This document shows, piece by piece, positions 22,532 to 29,816 of a stretch of DNA of 30,726 bases. A model generated the notes under the pieces. It was given only the letters and a program-made list of their open reading frames with translations, was not told the origin of the DNA and searched no databases. The DNA comes from Deltaproteobacteria bacterium (GTDB lineage Bacteria; JAUYMQ01), in assembly GCA_030698575.1 (NCBI GenBank), contig JAUYMQ010000256.1:1-30726 (forward strand). Reading direction: 5' to 3'. Within the stretch, counting starts at the first letter, position 1, and each line of letters starts with the position of its first letter. Both the position numbers and the translations under genes were made by a program.

Positions 22532-23752
22532 TCAGCCGGCACGGCCAAGTAACGCCTCCCCACCCAGTTTCCGGTGACACTCGCCCGCCAAATGCTCCCC
22601 GAACGGCAAGCTGCACGTCAAACCCGGCGACACCGCATTGAGCACGTGCACCGTCCGCTCGGTCTCGCGTACGACGATGTCGTCCACCATGTGCCCATCC
22701 CGCGATACCACCGTCGCCCGATTTCCCGCAAACGAGCGGACCAGATCTGCACGCTCGAGCGCCGGAATCAAGAACCGCGCCTCCCGCCAAACCGCCCCGA
22801 GCGACAGGCTCTTGCGGACCTCGCTCACGACGAGTGAGCGAAACCGCGGCTCCCGAAACAGCCGGTAGAACCCCGGCCAAGATAGCGTGCCCGAGAGATC
22901 CCGCAGATTCATCTGGGCGAAGCGGTACGCTTCCCGCCCAAACGCGAGCATCGCCCCGGGACCCACGATCACCCGCCCATCCACGCGCCGGGAAAGGTGC
23001 ACTCCCAGAAACGGAAACGTGAGGTCCGGCACCGCATACACGTGGCTGCGAACCAGCCGTCGGCTGTCAGCCGTCAGTTCGGCGTAGTAACCACGAAACG
23101 GGATGATCCGCAGGTCCGCCGCCACCGCGCCCGCGATCCGGTCGGCGTGCAGCCCGGCGCAGTTCAAGAGGGCAGGGGCCGCCAGCGTTCCCCCCGAGGT
23201 GTCCACCTCGACCACGCGCCCTTCCCGGAAGCCCCGCACAGCCGTTCCATACCGGACCTGCACGCCCAACGCCTCGGCGTCCGCCAGCAGCGCGCGCACA
23301 TACGCCGGCGCGTCGAAGCTCGCTCCCTCAGGCGCGTGCAGCCCCTCGACACCCCGGGCATGCGCCTCGATCGCCGCGATGTCATCGCCGCTGACGATCC
23401 GGCTCTGCACGCCGTTGCCCTGCGCCCGCCGGTGCAGCTCGGCCAGCGTCGCCCGCTCGGCCTCCGTCCGAGCGACGATGAGAATCCCGCCCTCGTCCAC
23501 GGGAATGCCGCGCTCCCGGCAATAGGCGCGCAGCCGCCGGCTCCCCTCGACGCAATACTTTGCCTTCAGACTGCCTGGCTTGAGGTTGTAGCCGGAATGG
23601 ATGACGCCGCTGTTGCGGCCGCTCTGATGCTGTGCCGGCTGCGTTTCCTTCTCCACCACCAGGACCCGCGCGCCCAGCTTGGCCAGATGCAGCGCGGCGC
23701 TCGCGCCAATCGCCCCCGCGCCGATGACGATGACGTCGGGAGAAGCCGTCAG
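22532..23752 (-). CDS. lhgO: L-2-hydroxyglutarate oxidase-like FAD enzyme
   Basis: An FAD-dependent oxidoreductase of the DAO/LhgO group, about 406 residues. The dinucleotide loop VIVIGAGAIGASAALHLAKL is at the N-terminus, followed by QSGRNSGVIHSGYNLKPGSL (LhgO signature), LNCAGLHADRIAG, the substrate-side FRGYYAEL and the C-terminal HVLNAVSPGLTCSLPFGEHL. The conserved N-terminal fold has no ATG, GTG or TTG ahead of it in frame. The best start is CTG at 23752, which overlaps the rfbD stop as CTGA, like the other coupled junctions here. The first canonical start (23659) would delete the FAD loop. It may oxidise L-2-hydroxyglutarate or another 2-hydroxy acid. Confidence 0.85.
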   Translation of the reverse strand: MTASPDVIVIGAGAIGASAALHLAKLGARVLVVEKETQPAQHQSGRNSGVIHSGYNLKPGSLKAKYCVEGSRRLRAYCRERGIPVDEGGILIVARTEAERATLAELHRRAQGNGVQSRIVSGDDIAAIEAHARGVEGLHAPEGASFDAPAYVRALLADAEALGVQVRYGTAVRGFREGRVVEVDTSGGTLAAPALLNCAGLHADRIAGAVAADLRIIPFRGYYAELTADSRRLVRSHVYAVPDLTFPFLGVHLSRRVDGRVIVGPGAMLAFGREAYRFAQMNLRDLSGTLSWPGFYRLFREPRFRSLVVSEVRKSLSLGAVWREARFLIPALERADLVRSFAGNRATVVSRDGHMVDDIVVRETERTVHVLNAVSPGLTCSLPFGEHLAGECHRKLGGEALLGRAG

Positions 23753-24633
23753 TTCAGGTGGCCCTTTGCGGCGAGATAGGCCCGCAGCGCGTCACGCCAC
23801 CGGGGCAACGGCGCACCCAGCAGCTTGCTGAGCCGTCCGGTATCCAGGGCCGAATTCCGCGGGCGACGGACCTTGGACGGAAACGTTGCGGCAGGGACCG
23901 CTTCGACAGGGACGGTGAGTCCGGCGAGCGCGACGGCCTCGCTGGCGAAAGCGTGCCACGTACACTGCTCGGGGTTCGTGACGTGTACCACGCCGCGCGC
24001 GTCTCCGGTCGCGAGCCGGATGATCGCGGCCCCCGCGTCCGCTGTCGAGGTCGGCGTCATCCACTGATCGTTGACGACCTTCAACGGTCCGCCCTCGCGC
24101 GCCTTCTTGAGAATCGTCTCAATGAAGTTGCCGCCCTTGCCCCGCGCGCCGGCAACACCAAAGAGTGACGAGACCCTAACGACGAGATGGTCCTCGAGCG
24201 CCTGCGCCACCAGCTGCTCGCCCGCCGCCTTCGATGCGCCGTAGACATTGAGCGGCGCAACAGGATCGTCCTCGTCATACGCGCTTCCCGCTTCCCGCTT
24301 CCCGTCAAACACGTAGTCGGTACTGACGTAGACGCACCGCGCCCCCGCCGTTCTCGCCGCCCGCGCCACGAGCAGCGCGCCGACGGCGTTGACGCGATAG
24401 GCCTCGGCGGGATCCTCCTCGCAGCGGTCCACCTGGTGAAACGCGGCGCTGTTAACGACGACGGAAGGCTGCAGCCGGGAGAACGCCCGTTCTAATGAAG
24501 GGAAATCGGTGACATCCACCTCATCGTGCCCCAGCGCAGCATGCTCCACGCTGGCCGCGGCGGCCGCCCGCACGATGTCGCTGCCCAGCTGACCTGTGGC
24601 GCCGAGGATCGCGACCGGCTTAGAGGACGACAT
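23749..24633 (-). CDS. rfbD: dTDP-4-dehydrorhamnose reductase
   Basis: Final step of dTDP-L-rhamnose synthesis, reducing dTDP-4-keto-L-rhamnose with NAD(P)H. The 294-residue protein shows VAILGATGQLGSDIVRA, NSAAFHQVDRCEEDPAEAYR, VYVSTDYVFDGKR, the catalytic YGASKAAGEQLV and the substrate-binding RVSSLFG. The length is standard. It starts with ATG at 24633, overlapping the SDR gene by 14 bases. Confidence 0.95.
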   Translation of the reverse strand: MSSSKPVAILGATGQLGSDIVRAAAAASVEHAALGHDEVDVTDFPSLERAFSRLQPSVVVNSAAFHQVDRCEEDPAEAYRVNAVGALLVARAARTAGARCVYVSTDYVFDGKREAGSAYDEDDPVAPLNVYGASKAAGEQLVAQALEDHLVVRVSSLFGVAGARGKGGNFIETILKKAREGGPLKVVNDQWMTPTSTADAGAAIIRLATGDARGVVHVTNPEQCTWHAFASEAVALAGLTVPVEAVPAATFPSKVRRPRNSALDTGRLSKLLGAPLPRWRDALRAYLAAKGHLN

Positions 24634-25639
24634 CGCGCTGCACGACGTCCTTCAGCGTCCGGTGCCACTGCATCAGGCTCTTGTACCACTCCACCGTGCG
24701 CGTCGTCGGGCCGTCGGTGAGACTGCCTTTACGGAGCGCGGCGAAGATCTCGCGGGCCCCAATTTCCGGCGTCTCGCACGTGGCGTAGCCGAGGCGCTCA
24801 CCAATCTTCTTGAAGCTCACCTGATAGGACCGGTGATCGGGGTCGCCGTACCAGTCCTCGACGTATGGCATGTCGAGCGCGTGGCACAATCGCTGGGCGA
24901 GCGGCTGGACCTGGAGGTTCTGGTCGTCCGATCCGACGTTGAAGATCTCGCCGTTCACCGCCGCGGGGTCGGCCTCGAGCACCGTGATGAAGGCGCGGCT
25001 GGTGTCCCGGATGTGCACCATGGGCCGCCACTGCGTGCCGTCGCGCAGAATCTTCACGCTGCCCTGTTTGTGCAGCGCCAGCGTCATCCCGTTGATCGCC
25101 AGATCGAAGCGCATGCGCCGCGAGGGGCCGTACACCGTCGCCTGACGCACCGCGGTGACGGTGTAGTTCTTTGACGCAAGGCCGAGCGTCGACTCCTCGG
25201 CGCGGCGGTTCGCGACGGCGTAGGTCGTCAGCGGGTTGATGGCGCTGGTCTCGTCCACCACGTCGTCCTGGAAGCCGTAGATACTGCACGACGAGGCCAG
25301 CACGTAGCGCCGCACGCCCGCCTGTTTCGCTATCCGGCAGATACGCGCCCGACCCTCGTGATTGATCTCCAGCGTCTTCTCGGGATTCAGCTCGCCCGCC
25401 GGATCGTTGCTCAACGCCGCGAGATCGCAGACGGCGTCGATTCCCTTGAACACGCTGTCGGGACACCAGCGGATGTCATCCTGGATGACGTGGAGCTTTT
25501 GGTTGTTCCGCAGATCGGCCAGCGTGTCGCCAAAAAACATCCGGTCGAGGACGGTGACTTCGTAGCCGCGCTCCAGCAGGAGACCGGTCAGGACCGAGCC
25601 GATGTAGCCGGCGCCGCCGGTGACGAGCACGTGGGTCAT
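24620..25639 (-). CDS. Extended SDR (NAD-dependent epimerase/dehydratase)
   Basis: A 339-residue nucleotide-sugar-type SDR. It begins HVLVTGGAGYIGSVLTGLLL, and has LAALSNDPAGELNP and SSCSIYGFQDD. At the catalytic YxxxK site it reads TTYAVANRRAEE, so Lys is replaced by Asn; a related SDR subgroup also has Asn there as I recall. It lacks the TDEVYG motif of RfbB, so it is not a dTDP-glucose 4,6-dehydratase. ATG 25639 overlaps the rfbC stop (ATGA). It sits between rfbC and rfbD, suggesting a role in a second sugar or a variant of the rhamnose path. Confidence 0.85.
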   Translation of the reverse strand: MTHVLVTGGAGYIGSVLTGLLLERGYEVTVLDRMFFGDTLADLRNNQKLHVIQDDIRWCPDSVFKGIDAVCDLAALSNDPAGELNPEKTLEINHEGRARICRIAKQAGVRRYVLASSCSIYGFQDDVVDETSAINPLTTYAVANRRAEESTLGLASKNYTVTAVRQATVYGPSRRMRFDLAINGMTLALHKQGSVKILRDGTQWRPMVHIRDTSRAFITVLEADPAAVNGEIFNVGSDDQNLQVQPLAQRLCHALDMPYVEDWYGDPDHRSYQVSFKKIGERLGYATCETPEIGAREIFAALRKGSLTDGPTTRTVEWYKSLMQWHRTLKDVVQRDVVL

Positions 25640-26208
25640 GACGATTGCTTCCACTGGAAGTTGTTCTCGGCGTCGGCCAGGGCAGGGGCCTCTGCATCCT
25701 TGGGGGACAACAGCGGCGTCCGCGTCGGCCAGGTGATAGCGAGCTGGGGATCGTCCCACCGCACGATGCGCTCGTGCGATGGACTGTACTCAGCCGTCGT
25801 CTTGTAGACGACCTCGGTCACGTCGCTGAGCGTGCAGAAGCCATGCAAGAAGCCGGGAGGCACCCAGAGAATCTTGCGGTTCTCGGCGCTCAGCTCGACC
25901 GCGACCCATTTGCCGTAGGTGGGCGATCCGCGGCGGATGTCGGCGGCGACGTCGAACACGGCCCCCACCGTGCAGCGCACGAGCTTGCCCTGTGCCAACG
26001 GGTCCTTCTGATAATGCAGGCCGCGAATAACGCCCTTGCCCACGGAGCGCGAGTGGTTGTCCTGCCGGAACTCGTGCGCGATGCCCTTAGCCTCGAACTC
26101 ACTGCGCTTGTAGGTCTCCATGAACCAGCCGCGATCATCCCCAAACGCCCTCGGCTCGAGCACCAAGACGTCGGGAAGTTTGGGATGGGGCTGAAACGCG
26201 ACCGGCAT
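25636..26208 (-). CDS. rfbC: dTDP-4-dehydrorhamnose 3,5-epimerase
   Basis: A cupin-fold epimerase of 190 residues in the dTDP-L-rhamnose path. Motifs: DDRGWFMETYKRSEFE, RQDNHSRSVGKGVIRGLHYQ (catalytic His), VGAVFDVAADIRRGSPTYGK, WVPPGFLHGFCTLS and VVYKTTAEYSPSHE. All are typical and intact. It lies between rfbA (three-base gap) and the SDR gene (ATGA overlap). Confidence 0.96.
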   Translation of the reverse strand: MPVAFQPHPKLPDVLVLEPRAFGDDRGWFMETYKRSEFEAKGIAHEFRQDNHSRSVGKGVIRGLHYQKDPLAQGKLVRCTVGAVFDVAADIRRGSPTYGKWVAVELSAENRKILWVPPGFLHGFCTLSDVTEVVYKTTAEYSPSHERIVRWDDPQLAITWPTRTPLLSPKDAEAPALADAENNFQWKQSS

Positions 26209-26211
26209 GAC

Positions 26212-27129
26212 TCAGTCTTTCTCCTTAATGATGGCCTGCAGGTACTGGGCGTACGGATTGTTCTTGAGCGGCGCGGCCAGCCGCTCCACCTGCGCCGCGT
26301 CGATGAACCCCATCCGCCAGGCGACTTCCTCGATGGCACCCACCTTCAACCCCTGTCGCTGCTCGAGCGCCGCCACGTAATTGGCCGCCTGCAGCAGCGC
26401 GTCGGGATTGCCGGTGTCGAGCCAGGCGATGCCACGGCTCAGCACCGTCACGTTGAGCGCGCCGCGCTTCAAGTACGTGGCGTTCACATCCGTGATCTCC
26501 AGCTCGCCCCGCGCCGAGGGACGCAGCCCAGCAGCGATGTCGAGCACGTCGCGGTCGTAGAAATAAAGTCCGGTCACGGCGTATGAGGACTTGGGAGACT
26601 TCGGCTTCTCCTCGATGCTCTTGGCCCGCCGCTCGGCGTCGAACTCGACCACGCCGTAGCGCTCGGGATCCTTCACGTGGTAGGCGAATACGGTGGCGCC
26701 CGTCGTCCGGCTCGCGGCCTGCTCGAGCAGCGGCCGCAAGCCGCCGCCGTAGAAAATGTTGTCGCCCAGCACGAGCGCCGACGGTGCGCCAGCGACGAAA
26801 TCCCGCCCGATCACGAATGCCTGCGCCAACCCCTCCGGCCGCGGCTGCTCGGCATAGTGAAAGCACATACCGAACTGCTTGCCGTCGCCGAGCAGCATCT
26901 CGAAGCGCGGCAGGTCCTGCGGCGTGGAGATGACCAGCACGTCCCGAATCCCCGCCAACATCAAGGTGGAGAGGGGATAGTAGATCATCGGCTTGTCGTA
27001 GACCGGCAGGAGCTGCTTGCTGACGCTGAGCGTGAGGGGATGGAGCCGTGTCCCGGCGCCACCGGCGAGAATGATGCCCTTACGACCGTGCTCGACCTTT
27101 CCCCTTTCCCCATTCCCCGCAGTTTTCAC
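26212..27129 (-). CDS. rfbA: Glucose-1-phosphate thymidylyltransferase
   Basis: Makes dTDP-glucose from dTTP and glucose-1-phosphate, the first step to dTDP-rhamnose. The product shows [53 protein letters not shown] (metal Asp), [11 protein letters not shown] and [20 protein letters not shown]. The start GTG at 27129 gives 305 residues, about 15 more than usual, with a low-complexity extension ([13 protein letters not shown]). No canonical start lies closer to the conserved core. It heads the seven-gene minus operon. The gap upstream (27130-27379) holds two heptamer arrays and no other gene that I can support. Confidence 0.95.
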   Translation of the reverse strand: MKTAGNGERGKVEHGRKGIILAGGAGTRLHPLTLSVSKQLLPVYDKPMIYYPLSTLMLAGIRDVLVISTPQDLPRFEMLLGDGKQFGMCFHYAEQPRPEGLAQAFVIGRDFVAGAPSALVLGDNIFYGGGLRPLLEQAASRTTGATVFAYHVKDPERYGVVEFDAERRAKSIEEKPKSPKSSYAVTGLYFYDRDVLDIAAGLRPSARGELEITDVNATYLKRGALNVTVLSRGIAWLDTGNPDALLQAANYVAALEQRQGLKVGAIEEVAWRMGFIDAAQVERLAAPLKNNPYAQYLQAIIKEKD

Positions 27130-27172
27130 CGCGTCGCTACCACGATCAGCGCCACTGTGCTCGCGAGGGTCT

Positions 27173-27199
27173 GAGCACGGAGCACGGAGAACGGAGCAG
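27173..27199. repeat. Heptamer array 1 (CGGAGCA units)
   Basis: About four degenerate copies of the 7-base unit, GAGCACGGAGCACGGAGAAC continuing to 27199. First of seven arrays between here and the right edge. Confidence 0.85.
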
Positions 27200-27262
27200 T
27201 ACACATGAGGGCGAAAAGATGGGAGCTAACTACTGCGGTGTCAACGAGAAACGAGATACTGA

Positions 27263-27314
27263 CACGGAGCACGAAGCACGGAGCAGGGAGCAGGGAGCAC
27301 GGAGCACGGAGCAG
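27263..27314. repeat. Heptamer array 2 (CGGAGCA units)
   Basis: About seven copies, with variants GAAGCAC and GGAGCAG. It is followed about 20 bases later by the motif AATTGCCAC (27333-27341), which also follows arrays 3 and 5. Confidence 0.88.
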
Positions 27315-27379
27315 TGTGGCTTGGACTCGCAAAATTGCCACGCGCGATAACATGCCCCGTCATGCATCACTTCGGTGAC

Positions 27380-27520
27380 ATGCCCAGCCTCCCGGTGCAC
27401 CAGGTTCGCCCGCGTGCCCGAGAGATGTACTATGACGATCATCCGCCACCGCACTTCCACGTGCGATACGGCGAGCATCGGGCTATACTCGAGATCGAGA
27501 CTGCTGCCGTGCTAGAGTGA
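27380..27520 (+). CDS. Truncated DUF4160 protein
   Basis: A 46-residue product with the DUF4160 signature MYYDDHPPPHFHVRYGEHRA and then ILEIETAAVLE. Full-length members are about 80 residues or more and continue with an aromatic helix; here a stop follows directly. ATG 27380 is a reasonable start; an upstream ATG at 27362 is also in frame. DUF4160 is commonly paired with DUF2442, as here, and the pair has been suggested to act as a toxin-antitoxin-like unit. The truncation may have inactivated it. Confidence 0.6.
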   Translation: MPSLPVHQVRPRAREMYYDDHPPPHFHVRYGEHRAILEIETAAVLE

Positions 27521-27524
27521 GGTC

Positions 27525-27809
27525 ATGCTGAAGGATATCGTAGAAGTAAAGCCCTTGGGTGGCTACCGGCTCTACTTGCGCTTCGAGGATGGGGTCGCGG
27601 GTGAGCTGGATTTCGCCGGTCGCCTGCGGTTCGACGGAGTCTTCGCACCGCTGCGCGATCCCGCCGTCTTCGCCCAGGTGCGAGTCCACCCCGAGCTCGG
27701 GACGGTCGCCTGGCCCAACGGGGCAGACCTCGATCCCGATGTCCTCTACGCAGAGCTGTCAGGAACTGCCATCGCCGTGCCGCCAGCGCCGACCCGCCGA
27801 ACGCGTTAA
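27525..27809 (+). CDS. DUF2442 protein
   Basis: A 94-residue product with the family pattern VKPLGGYRLYLRFEDGVAGE, FAPLRDPAVFAQVRV and GTVAWPNGADLDPDVLYAEL. The length is typical. It starts four bases after the DUF4160 stop, so the two are an operon. Its biochemical role is unproven. It is intact while its partner is truncated, as expected if it were the antitoxin-like half. Confidence 0.85.
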   Translation: MLKDIVEVKPLGGYRLYLRFEDGVAGELDFAGRLRFDGVFAPLRDPAVFAQVRVHPELGTVAWPNGADLDPDVLYAELSGTAIAVPPAPTRRTR

Positions 27810-27810
27810 A

Positions 27811-27839
27811 CGGAGTACGGAGCACGGAGCACGGAGCAG
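27811..27839. repeat. Heptamer array 3 (CGGAGCA units)
   Basis: Four copies starting CGGAGTACGGAGCACGGAGC just after the DUF2442 stop. Followed by GCGCGAAATTGCCACCGCC, containing AATTGCCAC at 27848-27856. Confidence 0.88.
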
Positions 27840-27903
27840 ATGCGCGAAATTGCCACCGCCTAGTGCCGGCCAGCTGCAAGCCCGAGCGCGCGTGCTCCGT
27901 GCC

Positions 27904-28191
27904 CTACCGTCCCGCTCCCCGGTTCCCCTTCGCCGCTCGCCGTCGCGCCCCCCTGATCGCCCGCACGATCCGGCTGATCGTCCGGACCGTGGGATTGCCC
28001 CGCCCGTGCTCCAGGCGCGACAACGTCTCGGGCCGCATACCGGCCCGCCGCGCGACCTCCGCCTGCGTCAGGCCGGCCGCGCATCGCTGCTGACGGAGCC
28101 CCTTGGCGATGGACACGCTCGCGTAGGCGATGGCGTCCACGTACCACTGGCGCCCAACACGAATCTTCGGCACACGCATGTTATTGCTCAT
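27904..28191 (-). CDS. XRE-family antitoxin-like DNA-binding protein
   Basis: A 95-residue protein whose C-terminal half is a helix-turn-helix of the XRE/Cro type: LTQAEVARRAGMRPETLSRL followed by EHGRGNPTVRTISRIVRAI. It starts with ATG at 28191, inside the last codons of the RelE-like frame (ATGAGCAATAA overlap), the usual toxin-first HigBA-like order. The helix-turn-helix is intact while the toxin is broken. The continuous frame to 28368 is not a real fusion; see the pseudogene entry. Confidence 0.82.
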   Translation of the reverse strand: MSNNMRVPKIRVGRQWYVDAIAYASVSIAKGLRQQRCAAGLTQAEVARRAGMRPETLSRLEHGRGNPTVRTISRIVRAIRGARRRAAKGNRGAGR

Positions 28192-28368
28192 AGAAGCGAT
28201 CCCGATGTCCAATCCTGACGACGAGGATGAGGCACCCCTGAGGGGCTTCGCACCACTGACGCGGGGCCACGAGCCCAGTCGCACCAACAACCGGCGAACC
28301 CGCGTCTGGATGACCGACGGGAGCGCGTCGAACTCCTGCTCCGCGCTCTGGGCAAGGGCAACCCTCAT
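28181..28368 (-). pseudogene. RelE/HigB-like toxin with internal deletion and frameshift
   Basis: The minus strand starts MRVALAQSAEQEFDALPSVI with RelE-like helices and SWPRVSGAKPLRG. After that the family should continue through the central beta strands, but the C-terminal signature LILVVRIGHRDRFYEQ appears almost at once in another frame. About 20-25 residues are missing and the frame is shifted. The toxin's core strands are gone, so it should be inactive. Confidence 0.8.
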
Positions 28369-28372
28369 GGAG

Positions 28373-28402
28373 AGTATCGGGTGCGCATGACATAAAAGTC
28401 AA
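28373..28402 (-). promoter_or_regulatory. Promoter of the RelE-like/XRE pair, probably leaderless
   Basis: TTGACT (28397-28402), an 18-base spacer, then GATACT (28373-28378), ending four bases before the toxin ATG. The layout parallels the mazEF promoter in the same window. Confidence 0.5.
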
Positions 28403-28480
28403 GCCAACCGGCGGCGGGGGAGTAACCGGACTGCCGCTCACCGGAGCTGAAAAATGCGATCTGACTCGACGCCCGGGACG

Positions 28481-28532
28481 CACGGAGCACGGAGCACGGA
28501 GCACGGAGCACGGAGCAGGGAGCACGGAGCAG
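28481..28532. repeat. Heptamer array 4 (CGGAGCA units)
   Basis: The longest run, about seven copies, with one GGAGCAG variant. It lies between the RelE promoter and the first Uma2 gene. The AATTGCCAC motif is not evident after this copy. Confidence 0.9.
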
Positions 28533-28610
28533 CGCCAGAATGGTCCGCCGCGCGGTCGTTCGATGACGGTGCGGCACGGCGCCGGCTCCATCATGGGTCG
28601 TGCCGGGCAC

Positions 28611-28642
28611 TTGCCTCTCGCATCGCCGAGGACCGATAGTAT
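28611..28642 (+). promoter_or_regulatory. Promoter-like block of Uma2 gene 1
   Basis: TTGCCT, 20 bases, TAGTAT, then four bases to the ATG. The same spacing is found before Uma2 genes 2 and 3. The spacer contains CGCCGAG near its middle in all three. The 20-base gap is longer than the sigma-70 optimum. Confidence 0.45.
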
Positions 28643-28646
28643 GGCC

Positions 28647-29204
28647 ATGCCGCTCGCCGCGCACCGCTTCACGGTGGACGAATACCACCGCATGGGAGAG
28701 GCCGGGGTCTTCCACGAGGACGACCGGGTCGAGCTCATCGATGGTCACGTGGTCGCGATGACGCCCATCGGCCCCGCCCACGGCGGCTGCGTAAACCGTT
28801 TGACCATGCTGTTCGCGCCGCCGCTGGCGGGCCGCGAGGCGACGCTGAGCGTCCAAAACCCGCTGGTCCTGGCCGAGCACCAGGAACCGCAGCCTGACGT
28901 CGCCGTGCTCCGCTACCGGGCCGACGGCTACCAGACCGGCCACCCGCGCGCGCTCGACACGCTGCTGGTCGTCGAAGTCGCCGATACCTCGCTCGCCTAC
29001 GACCGCGACGTCAAGCTCCCGCGCTACGCCCGCGCCGCGGTGCCCGAGGTGTGGCTCGTGGACCTGGCAGGCGACGCCATCGTCGTCCATCGCGAGCCGA
29101 GCCCGGACCGCTACCGCGACATCGTCACCCTCACCCGAGGTGACACCTTGCGCCCACTGCTCCTGCCCGGGGTGGCTATCGCCGCCGCCGACATCCTCGG
29201 GTAG
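28647..29204 (+). CDS. Uma2-family PD-(D/E)XK nuclease, copy 1
   Basis: A 185-residue protein of the Uma2 (DUF820) family. It begins with HRFTVDEYHRMGEAGVFHED and RVELIDGHVVAMTP. The putative catalytic residues are in QEPQPDVAVLRYR (Asp), LLVVEVADTSLAYDRDVKLP (Glu and Lys), followed by PRYARAAVPEVWLVDL. I use ATG 28647, which aligns with copies 2 and 3; ATG 28641 is also in frame. The family is widely expanded in cyanobacteria, Chloroflexi and related soil bacteria; its biological role is not settled. Confidence 0.88.
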   Translation: MPLAAHRFTVDEYHRMGEAGVFHEDDRVELIDGHVVAMTPIGPAHGGCVNRLTMLFAPPLAGREATLSVQNPLVLAEHQEPQPDVAVLRYRADGYQTGHPRALDTLLVVEVADTSLAYDRDVKLPRYARAAVPEVWLVDLAGDAIVVHREPSPDRYRDIVTLTRGDTLRPLLLPGVAIAAADILG

Positions 29205-29208
29205 CACG

Positions 29209-29233
29209 AGCACGGAGCAGAGAGCACGGAGCG
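29209..29233. repeat. Heptamer array 5 (CGGAGCA units)
   Basis: About three and a half copies after the Uma2 copy 1 stop, followed by GATGCGCGCAATTGCCACCG with AATTGCCAC at 29253-29261. Confidence 0.8.
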
Positions 29234-29317
29234 GTACAGCTTCGATGCGCGCAATTGCCACCGCCGGCAGCGCCAGGGTACTGGTTATCGCCGGCGGGAT
29301 CCCAATTTCGGTACATG

Positions 29318-29381
29318 CTGCGCGCCCGGTTGCGACGGGCGTAAGTCGGTCCTTACCTTAGCAAGGGTTGCGAATGCCGGA
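29318..29381 (+). repeat. 64-base leader repeat, copy 1 (promoter and RBS of coiled-coil gene)
   Basis: Nearly identical to 30406-30470. It contains TTGCGA, 17 bases, TTACCT as a possible promoter, then AAGGG six bases before ATG 29374. It therefore looks like the complete expression signal of the small coiled-coil gene. Confidence 0.75.
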
Positions 29382-29706
29382 GTCCGGACTCGACGAACGG
29401 GTGGCGAGATTGGAAGGCCGGGTGGAGGGATTCAACGATCGGTTCGATGGGCTGGAACGCCGAATCGACGGCCTGGCGCGGCGAGTCGAGGAGTCGACGG
29501 TACTTCTGAGCACTCGTATCGATACGCTCGATGCCAAGGTGGACCGCTTCCGCGAGGAGCTGCGCGCCGATCTCGGCGGGCGCATCGCGGGCCTGGGCGG
29601 CCGCCTCGACACCCTCGACCAAAAGGTCTCTCGCCAGTTCACCTGGACCACCGGCATCCAGGTCGCCGTCCTGCTCGCCGTCGTCGCCGCGCTGGCCGGC
29701 CGCTGA
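29374..29706 (+). CDS. Small coiled-coil protein with C-terminal membrane helix
   Basis: A 110-residue protein. Residues about 5-85 are a charged coiled coil with repeated RLE/DG spacing (ERVARLEGRVEGFNDRFDGL, LDAKVDRFREELRADLGGRI). The C-terminus is a membrane helix (GIQVAVLLAVVAALAGR). The architecture resembles the 6636-8206 paralogues, but the N-terminal MPVT...LSRK domain is absent. ATG 29374 is chosen by the AAGGG upstream; TTG 29368 is the alternative. Function unknown. Confidence 0.72.
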   Translation: MPESGLDERVARLEGRVEGFNDRFDGLERRIDGLARRVEESTVLLSTRIDTLDAKVDRFREELRADLGGRIAGLGGRLDTLDQKVSRQFTWTTGIQVAVLLAVVAALAGR

Positions 29707-29709
29707 CAA

Positions 29710-29750
29710 CGGAGCACGGAGCAGGGAGCACGGGCCGACGGAGCACGGAG
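29710..29750. repeat. Heptamer array 6 (CGGAGCA units)
   Basis: Two short runs split by GGGCCGA, between the coiled-coil gene and Uma2 copy 2. Confidence 0.85.
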
Positions 29751-29780
29751 ATGACGCGTGGCCCGCATTCCCGCCCCAGA

Positions 29781-29812
29781 TTGACCCGACACTCTCGCCG
29801 AGCCGATATTGT
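29781..29812 (+). promoter_or_regulatory. Promoter-like block of Uma2 gene 2
   Basis: TTGACC, 20 bases, TATTGT, then four bases to ATG 29817. The spacer ends CTCGCCGAGCCGA, sharing GCCGAGCC with the promoter/dyad modules at 6476-8311. Confidence 0.5.
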
Positions 29813-29816
29813 GCCC

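Noticed and set aside
24620-25639. dTDP-glucose 4,6-dehydratase (RfbB)
   Set aside because: Lacks TDEVYG and the YxxxK lysine; only the location suggests RfbB.
27904-28368. A single fused toxin-antitoxin protein of 154 residues
   Set aside because: The RelE C-terminus is found in another frame and the antitoxin has its own ATG; the continuous frame is a result of the deletion.
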